Assembly: GCF_003336425.1 (NCBI RefSeq)
Contig: NZ_QEIO01000035.1
Coordinates: forward strand, 1 to 42,227
From: Marinitenerispora sediminis
Lineage (GTDB): Bacteria > Actinomycetota > Actinomycetes > Streptosporangiales > Streptosporangiaceae
Reading direction: 5' to 3'
DNA length: 42,227 nucleotides
Shown: positions 37,791 through 42,227 of the stretch, piece after piece
Layout: each line of letters opens with the position of its first letter
How positions within the stretch are numbered: position 1 is the stretch's first letter
Notes under the pieces: generated by a model
What the model saw: the letters and a program-made list of their open reading frames with translations, nothing else
Databases searched by the model: none
What the model was told of the DNA's origin: nothing
Program-made: the position numbers and the translations under genes

Positions 37791-39022
37791 CCGACACCCG
37801 GGTGTTCGTGGAGAACTCGCTGCGCGGCACCGTCCGCTTCGCCCCCGACGGCACCGTCACCGCCGAGAGCACGCGCCGCCGCGGCGCCTGCCTGGAGCAG
37901 AGCGTCGGCCGCGACCACGTCCGGCACGTCGCCGCCGACGGCGTCGACCTGCTCGCCGGTCCCGCCGCCGGGATCTCCGCCCCGGTCGCCGAAGCCGGCC
38001 GCGAGGTCCTGGCCCGGCCCGTGGTCGGACTCGACCCGGCCGAGCGGCAGGTGCTCGCGGACCTCGCGGCGGAGACGGGCGCCACCGCCACCTGGGCCGG
38101 CTACCACCAGCACGTTCTGGCCGGGCCGCTGGACGCGCCGACCGCCGACACCCGCAGCCTCTACACGGTCGAGGTCGACCGGGACGGAACCGACACCGAG
38201 GTCGTCCCGCTGCGACCGGACGGCGGCGTCACCACCGGTCTCGGCGAGGTGCGCGCCGCGCTCGACCGGCTGGACGCCCGCAGCGGGCTGCCCCGTGCCG
38301 CCCTCCCGCACCCGGTGCCGGACCTGGTCCTGCTCCCCGGGCGGGCGGGCGCGTTCTTCCACGAACTGGTCGGCCACCCGATGGAGGCCGACGTGGTCGT
38401 CAGCGGCACCAGCTACCTGGGCGCCCGGCGCGGCCGGCGCGTCGGCCCCGAGTGGCTGACCGTGACGGACGGCGCGACGCCCGCCCGGACCGGCGTGCGC
38501 GCGGCGGTGGACGACGAGGGGACGCCGACCGCCGGCGCGCGGCTGGTCGATGCCGGGGTGGTCGGTGATCCCATGACCGACCTCGGCACCGCCCCGCTCG
38601 CCGGCACCGCCCCGCGCGGGCACGGCCGGCGGCTGGACTACCGGCATCCGGCGATCCCCCGGATGACCCACACCAGCGCCGTGGCCGACACCGGCGACCC
38701 GTCTCCGGACGGCACCTGGATCGCGCCGTTCGGCCTGAGCCTCGACGCGATGAGCATCGCCACCGGCGACTTCAGGTTCGTCGCCCGCACCCCGCTGCTC
38801 CACGAGGCCGGGACCCCCGTCGCCCGCCTCCCCGAGCTGACCCTGACCGGCAACGGCCTCCTCGTGCTGGCCGGGATCCTCCCCGCGGGCCGCACCGCGG
38901 GCGAGCACGCCCGGGCCAGCCGCGGCTGCGGGAAGCTCGGCCAGTTCCCCCTCATCGTCTCCTTCGCCAACAGCGGGTTCCTGCTGCCGGCCGGCCTGGT
39001 GGAGGTGGCGGAGCATGACTGA
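37787..39022 (+). CDS. TldD-family metalloprotease
   Basis: A 411-residue TldD/PmbA-family protein. The zinc motif HELVGH is at 192-197 (H192, E193, H197), and a third ligand is likely C381 in SRGCGKLGQ. TldD forms a heterodimer with non-catalytic TldE that encloses a chamber and cleaves unfolded peptides; such pairs mature microcin B17 and release products from PEARL scaffolds. Conserved parts before and after the active site are GRAGAFFHELVGHPMEAD and the beta-rich DEGTPTAGARLVD. GTG 37787 overlaps PEARL 4 by GTGA. The TldE-like partner follows. Its role here is probably to free the modified C-terminal residue(s). Confidence 0.9.
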   Translation: MTDTRVFVENSLRGTVRFAPDGTVTAESTRRRGACLEQSVGRDHVRHVAADGVDLLAGPAAGISAPVAEAGREVLARPVVGLDPAERQVLADLAAETGATATWAGYHQHVLAGPLDAPTADTRSLYTVEVDRDGTDTEVVPLRPDGGVTTGLGEVRAALDRLDARSGLPRAALPHPVPDLVLLPGRAGAFFHELVGHPMEADVVVSGTSYLGARRGRRVGPEWLTVTDGATPARTGVRAAVDDEGTPTAGARLVDAGVVGDPMTDLGTAPLAGTAPRGHGRRLDYRHPAIPRMTHTSAVADTGDPSPDGTWIAPFGLSLDAMSIATGDFRFVARTPLLHEAGTPVARLPELTLTGNGLLVLAGILPAGRTAGEHARASRGCGKLGQFPLIVSFANSGFLLPAGLVEVAEHD

Positions 39023-39032
39023 GCCCGTGCGG

Positions 39033-39051
39033 CGGCCGGCTCCGCCGGCCG
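39033..39051 (+). terminator. Small hairpin between TldD and TldE-like genes
   Basis: Perfect 8-bp inverted repeat CGGCCGGC/GCCGGCCG with a 3-base loop, 11 bases after the TldD stop. Its size is within reach of chance in such GC-rich DNA. Confidence 0.3.
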
Positions 39052-39084
39052 GCGGTTTCCGATGGCGCGGTGAGGGGGCCGGGC

Positions 39085-40251
39085 GTGGCTGAGACGGTGC
39101 GCACCGTTCGCGTGGTGGTCGTCCCCGGCACGGCCGGGGACCGGGTGACGCACTCGGTGGACGCGGTCCGGCTGGGACGCGACTCCACCGGGCGGGTTGC
39201 CGCGTCCGCCCGTGTGGCGGTGGACCCCGGGGGCATCGAGACTCCGGCGGTCGAGGCGGTCCGCGGCTTCGCCGCCGACCTCGCGGCCGACGGGGCGCCG
39301 GTGCAGAGCGCCACCGCCGTCGTCGTGGACCGCTCCGGCGGCGCCACCGGAGCGCGCGCCGGCGCGCTCCTCGCCCGGGTGGAGACCGCGGCCGGTCCGA
39401 TCCTCGCCGGGGCGGCACTGCGCCCCCGCCCCGGGGCCCGGAGCCCCGGATGGTGCCCCGAGCCGTCCGGGCTGCCGGGTGGCGGGGGCGGCCGGCGCGC
39501 CGCCCCCGCGCTGCCGACCTCCGGCGGACGGATCGACCCGCCGGCCGACTGGCGGGCACTGCCGCTCGTCCTCGCCCCGCCCGTGGCGGCCGTGCTGGTC
39601 AGCGGGGTGCGCCTGGCACTCGGCTCGCGCGCCGGCCGAGCCCTGCGCCGCCGCCGCGCGGGCGCGGCACTGCTCCCGCCCGTGACCGTCGTCGACGAGC
39701 CCGTCCTGCACGCCGCGGGCGGCCCCGACGACGCGGGGACACCGGCGCGCCCGCTCCCGTTCGTGTCCGGCGGCCGGCTGGTCCCGCCCGACGGTGACGC
39801 CGACGCGCTCCCGGGCGGGGAGCCGGGCCGCGCCTGGTGGGACCACGACGAGCAGGCCCTGCGCCCGCCGCCGCTCACCCGGATCGTGCTCGAAGGCGAG
39901 CCGGTCGCCGCTCCGCCCGAGGCGGTCGAACTCACCTGGTGCGTCGAGCACCTCCAGCGGTACCACGCCGGAGGCATCCTGCGCCTCACCTGCGTGGCCC
40001 GACCGCCCGGCCGTTCCGACGCCTGGTTCCCGGTGCTGGTCACCGCCCGGCCGCTGACACTGCTGCGGCTCGCCCGCGGTCCCACCGGCCCCGCGCGGGA
40101 GACGTTCGGCGAGGACCAGGTCCGCACTCCCGCGCTGCTCCTGCCGCCGGCCACCGCTCTGGGCACCCAGGTGCGCGACGCGGCGGGCCCGCGGACCCGG
40201 CCGCGTTCCGGCGGCTCGCCAGATCCGATCAGGAAGGAAGGGACCACGTGA
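39085..40251 (+). CDS. TldE-like partner protein (TldD/PmbA fold, no HExxxH)
   Basis: A 388-residue protein directly after the TldD gene, of the size expected for TldE. It has no HExxxH. The second half contains a TldD/PmbA-like block: VTVVDEPVLHAAGGPDDAG followed by TPARPLPFVSGGRLV, the usual 'DxPxxxGxxxxDxxGxPxxxxxLxxxGxL' pattern. The first half (RVVVVPGTAGDRVTHSVDAVRLG) is divergent and Ala/Arg-rich. I chose GTG 39085 because GAGGGGG (39072-39078) is correctly spaced; GTG 39070 adds five residues. It overlaps the FAD oxidase by GTGA. Assignment rests on the block plus context and is less sure than TldD. Confidence 0.65.
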   Translation: MAETVRTVRVVVVPGTAGDRVTHSVDAVRLGRDSTGRVAASARVAVDPGGIETPAVEAVRGFAADLAADGAPVQSATAVVVDRSGGATGARAGALLARVETAAGPILAGAALRPRPGARSPGWCPEPSGLPGGGGGRRAAPALPTSGGRIDPPADWRALPLVLAPPVAAVLVSGVRLALGSRAGRALRRRRAGAALLPPVTVVDEPVLHAAGGPDDAGTPARPLPFVSGGRLVPPDGDADALPGGEPGRAWWDHDEQALRPPPLTRIVLEGEPVAAPPEAVELTWCVEHLQRYHAGGILRLTCVARPPGRSDAWFPVLVTARPLTLLRLARGPTGPARETFGEDQVRTPALLLPPATALGTQVRDAAGPRTRPRSGGSPDPIRKEGTT

Positions 40252-41351
40252 CCGCATTCGACTTCGCGATCGTCGGTGGCGGCATCGTCGGCGCGTGCCT
40301 GGCCGAGGAGACCGCGCGGCTCGGCGGGCGCACCGTCGTCCTCGACGCGGGGGAGCGGCCCGGGCACGCCACCCGGTACGCGGCCGGGGTGGCCGTGCCG
40401 TCGCTCCGGTACGCGACCGACCCGGAGTTCCACGCGTGGCTCTGGCAGGGCCGGGCGCTCCTCGACGCCGACATCGGGCGGCTGGAACCCGCGCACGGCA
40501 CATTCGCCGCCCGGCTCCCGCTGCTGCGCGCCCTGCGGCCCGGCGACGCGGAGACGCTGGGGCCGCTGCTCGCCGACGACCCGCACCTGTCCTGGGTGGA
40601 CCACGATGAGGTGCGCGCCACCGCCCCCGCCATGCGGCTGCCCGCCGACCGGCGCTACCTGCTGGACGAGCGCGGCCTGATGGTCGACGGCGCCGGCTAC
40701 CTCGGTGCCGTCCGCGCCGCCGGTGCCGCGCTCGGCGTCGAATGGCGGCAGGGCGCCACCGTCCTGGAGGTCGCCCCCGGGCCGGACCGGGTGCGGGTGG
40801 TGACCGCCGACGGGCAGGTCAGCGCCGACCGGGTGGTCATCGCCGCCGGGGCGTGGAGCGGCACCGCCGCGCTCGCCCGCGGCGTGCCGGTCCGCCCGCA
40901 GCGCGGTGAGCTGCTGCGGCTGTCCGGTACCGCCGCGCTCCCGTGGATCCTGTCCTCGGCCCACTACCTGGCGCCCGGCCCGGCGGGTGAGGTCATCGTC
41001 GGCGCCACCGAGGACGACGCGTCCGGCTTCACCCCCACCCCGACGGCGGCCGGTACCACCCGGCTGCTCCGCTACGCGCTGGCCGTCGCGCCCGAGTTGG
41101 CCTCAGCCGCCCCCACGTCGATCAGTGCGGCGCTGCGCCCGGTCACCGACACGGGCCGGCCGCTCGTCGGGCGGGTGCCGGGCGAGGAACGCGTCTTCCT
41201 CGCCGCCGGGCACGCCGGCCACGGCCTGCTGTCGGCGCGGGCCACGGCCGCCGGCCTGGCGGCGGCCCTCGACCGCGGGGAGTGGGAGTCGCTGCCGTTC
41301 TCCTTCTGCCCCACGGAGAACGCCCGCCGGCGCGCGGAGGCGGCCCTCTGA
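40248..41351 (+). CDS. FAD-dependent amine oxidase, glycine-oxidase (ThiO/DAO)-like
   Basis: A 367-residue DAO-family flavoenzyme. The dinucleotide motif is GGGIVG at 10-15, followed by the acidic end of strand 2 (VVLDAGE) and the second FAD-binding stretch [11 protein letters not shown] near 200. The C-terminal motif [10 protein letters not shown] is the usual FAD-contacting glycine-rich turn. These enzymes oxidise the C-N bond of glycine or other secondary amines to an imine and H2O2. A glycine-oxidase-like enzyme acts in the known pyrroloquinoline pearlin pathways, where glycine from Gly-tRNA donates an amine and the remainder leaves as glyoxylate (from memory). A similar amination step is plausible here. 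GTG 40248 overlaps the TldE-like gene by GTGA, with AGGAAGG upstream. Confidence 0.85.
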   Translation: MTAFDFAIVGGGIVGACLAEETARLGGRTVVLDAGERPGHATRYAAGVAVPSLRYATDPEFHAWLWQGRALLDADIGRLEPAHGTFAARLPLLRALRPGDAETLGPLLADDPHLSWVDHDEVRATAPAMRLPADRRYLLDERGLMVDGAGYLGAVRAAGAALGVEWRQGATVLEVAPGPDRVRVVTADGQVSADRVVIAAGAWSGTAALARGVPVRPQRGELLRLSGTAALPWILSSAHYLAPGPAGEVIVGATEDDASGFTPTPTAAGTTRLLRYALAVAPELASAAPTSISAALRPVTDTGRPLVGRVPGEERVFLAAGHAGHGLLSARATAAGLAAALDRGEWESLPFSFCPTENARRRAEAAL

Positions 41352-42016
41352 TGCGCATCGACCACGTGATCCTGGGCGCGCGCACCATCGAGCCCCTGCG
41401 CGACCTGCTGCGGAGCGGGTACGGGTTCGGCGTCACCGACGGCAGCCCCAACCCCGACGGCACCGCGAGCTGGGTCGTCCCCTTCCGGGGCGACGACGTG
41501 CAGTACCTGGAGCTGCTCGTCGTCCACGACGAGCACGTGCTGAAGGACAGCGCCTTCGGCCGGGTCTTCCTCGACCGCGTCGCCGACGGGCCGGCCCTCC
41601 TCAACTGGGCCGCCCTCGCCCCCGACATCGACGCGGCCGCCGCCCGGGTGCGCCGGCTCACCGGCGCCGATCCCGAACTGCTGCGCGGGGAGTCGGTCCG
41701 CGCCGACGGCCAGCGCGTGCCGTGGGCCGAGGCCGCGTTCGCCGCGTCCTGGGCACGCCCCGCACACCCCTTCTTCCTCGACTACGGCAACTGGCCGGCC
41801 CGGCGCGCCCGCCTCGCCGGCGACCTCACCGACGCCCGCCACGACACCACCCCCCTCGCGATCGAACGCCTGGAGGTCGTCACGGACGCCTCCGACCTGA
41901 CCGACTGGCTGGGCCCGCTCGCCGACGACGTCGACGTCCGCGCCGGCGCACCCGAGGCCGTGACGGCCGCGACGATCCGCACGGACGCCGGCACCGTGAC
42001 CATCCGCCTGCCCTGA
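41351..42016 (+). CDS. Glyoxalase-like (VOC, Glyoxalase_3-type) protein
   Basis: A 221-residue protein starting [20 protein letters not shown] and containing GTASWVVPFRGDDVQYLELLVV, then HPFFLDYGNWPARR, a pattern seen in Glyoxalase_3-type proteins. Residues H5, E55 and H143 are metal-ligand candidates. Function is unknown; family members include putative lyases, isomerases and self-resistance binding proteins. ATG 41351 overlaps the oxidase stop (TGATG), so it is the last coupled gene of the operon. A strong hairpin follows ~170 bases later. It might finish or bind the product after the oxidase step. Confidence 0.7.
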   Translation: MRIDHVILGARTIEPLRDLLRSGYGFGVTDGSPNPDGTASWVVPFRGDDVQYLELLVVHDEHVLKDSAFGRVFLDRVADGPALLNWAALAPDIDAAAARVRRLTGADPELLRGESVRADGQRVPWAEAAFAASWARPAHPFFLDYGNWPARRARLAGDLTDARHDTTPLAIERLEVVTDASDLTDWLGPLADDVDVRAGAPEAVTAATIRTDAGTVTIRLP

Positions 42017-42185
42017 CCCGGCGGCCCCACCGCCGGACCAGCACCGAAGGGAACCCCGACGATGCCGCCACGCCCCTGTGACGGCGGTGACCGGCCCTCC
42101 GTCGCCGCCTCCCGCTCCCCGGCCGCACCGACCGGGATGGTCCGTCCAGGCTGCCGGCCGGCGGCACCGGGCACCGGTGCCGCCG
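42017..42185. other. Intergenic tail between last cluster gene and terminator
   Basis: 169 bases. An ATG at 42062 with GAAGGGA upstream opens a frame to the window edge, but the frame is low-complexity Ala/Pro/Gly and runs through the hairpin, so it is not called as a gene. Confidence 0.4.
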
Positions 42186-42227
42186 GTGCGGGAGCGGCGC
42201 CCGCCGAGGCGGGCGCCGCTCCCGCAC
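42186..42227 (+). terminator. Very strong hairpin at the right edge, probable operon terminator
   Basis: Two perfect 20-base complementary arms with only GA between them (in practice an ~18-bp stem with a 6-base loop). It ends exactly at the window edge, so a U-tract or longer pairing beyond cannot be judged. Confidence 0.85.

Larger units (their letters stand above)
22270..42016. other. PEARL-type (pearlin) RiPP biosynthetic gene cluster
   Basis: The cluster holds one acidic scaffold peptide, four LanB-like proteins of 741-826 residues, a TldD/TldE-like protease pair, a ThiO-like FAD oxidase, an O-methyltransferase, a split-barrel flavoprotein, a TPR-like protein, a degenerate radical-SAM-like protein and a glyoxalase-like protein. 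Multiple small LanB homologues, a peptide without Ser/Thr/Cys in its C-terminal part, TldD/E and a glycine-oxidase-like enzyme are together the hallmark of pathways that build small molecules on a peptide carrier (tgl, amm/bha type). No exporter or cluster regulator lies inside. The left boundary could extend to the M20 gene; the right end is probably the hairpin at 42186. Confidence 0.8.

Noticed and set aside
42062..42227. Open frame with a ribosome-binding site running off the right edge
   Set aside because: Low-complexity Ala/Pro/Gly sequence that runs through the perfect hairpin; cannot be judged without the next bases.

Overview
The window is very GC-rich, with strong G/C bias at third codon positions, GTG and TTG starts and Shine-Dalgarno-led genes. 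It comes from the origin region of an actinobacterial chromosome. The order dnaA, dnaN, gnd, recF, dciA, gyrB, gyrA, DUF3566 membrane protein, tRNA-Ile is the classical actinobacterial origin block. The gnd gene between dnaN and recF fits Streptomycetales or Streptosporangiales-type genomes; the genus cannot be read from sequence alone.

Positions 1-12234 are core chromosome. They hold the 3' part of dnaA, an oriC with DnaA boxes between dnaA and dnaN, and a parS site at the exact centre of a 50-bp perfect palindrome between gnd and recF. The helicase-loader gene dciA, both gyrase subunits and tRNA-Ile(GAT) with its terminator follow.

Positions 12235-21969 are accessory. They hold a secreted PAF-acetylhydrolase-like alpha/beta hydrolase and a NarL/DesK-type two-component system whose kinase has an extra C-terminal membrane-anchored domain. 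A divergent two-gene ABC exporter, an F420/FMN split-barrel protein, a TetR regulator with overlapping palindromes and a two-domain VOC protein follow. An M20 amidohydrolase ends the stretch.

Positions 22270-42016 are a RiPP-like cluster of the PEARL (peptide aminoacyl-tRNA ligase) or 'pearlin' type. It encodes a 48-residue, extremely acidic scaffold peptide with an FDLD leader motif and an Ala C-terminus, and no Ser, Thr or Cys after residue 10. It also encodes four divergent LanB-like proteins without a visible elimination domain, a TldD-type metalloprotease with a TldE-like partner, a ThiO-like FAD amine oxidase and an O-methyltransferase. The rest are a split-barrel flavoprotein, a TPR-like protein, a glyoxalase-like protein and a protein that resembles a B12-binding radical SAM maturase but lacks the cluster cysteines.

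Inferred logic: the PEARLs append amino acids from aminoacyl-tRNAs to the peptide C-terminus. The appended residues are oxidised, aminated or methylated while carried on the scaffold. TldD/TldE then release the small product. Most downstream genes overlap by 4 bases or by TGATG. Several of the few true gaps carry perfect GC-rich hairpins, including one right after the precursor. No exporter and no obvious indole hydroxylase or halogenase is seen, so the product probably differs from ammosamide or lymphostin. The window ends in a 20-bp-arm hairpin that probably terminates the operon.
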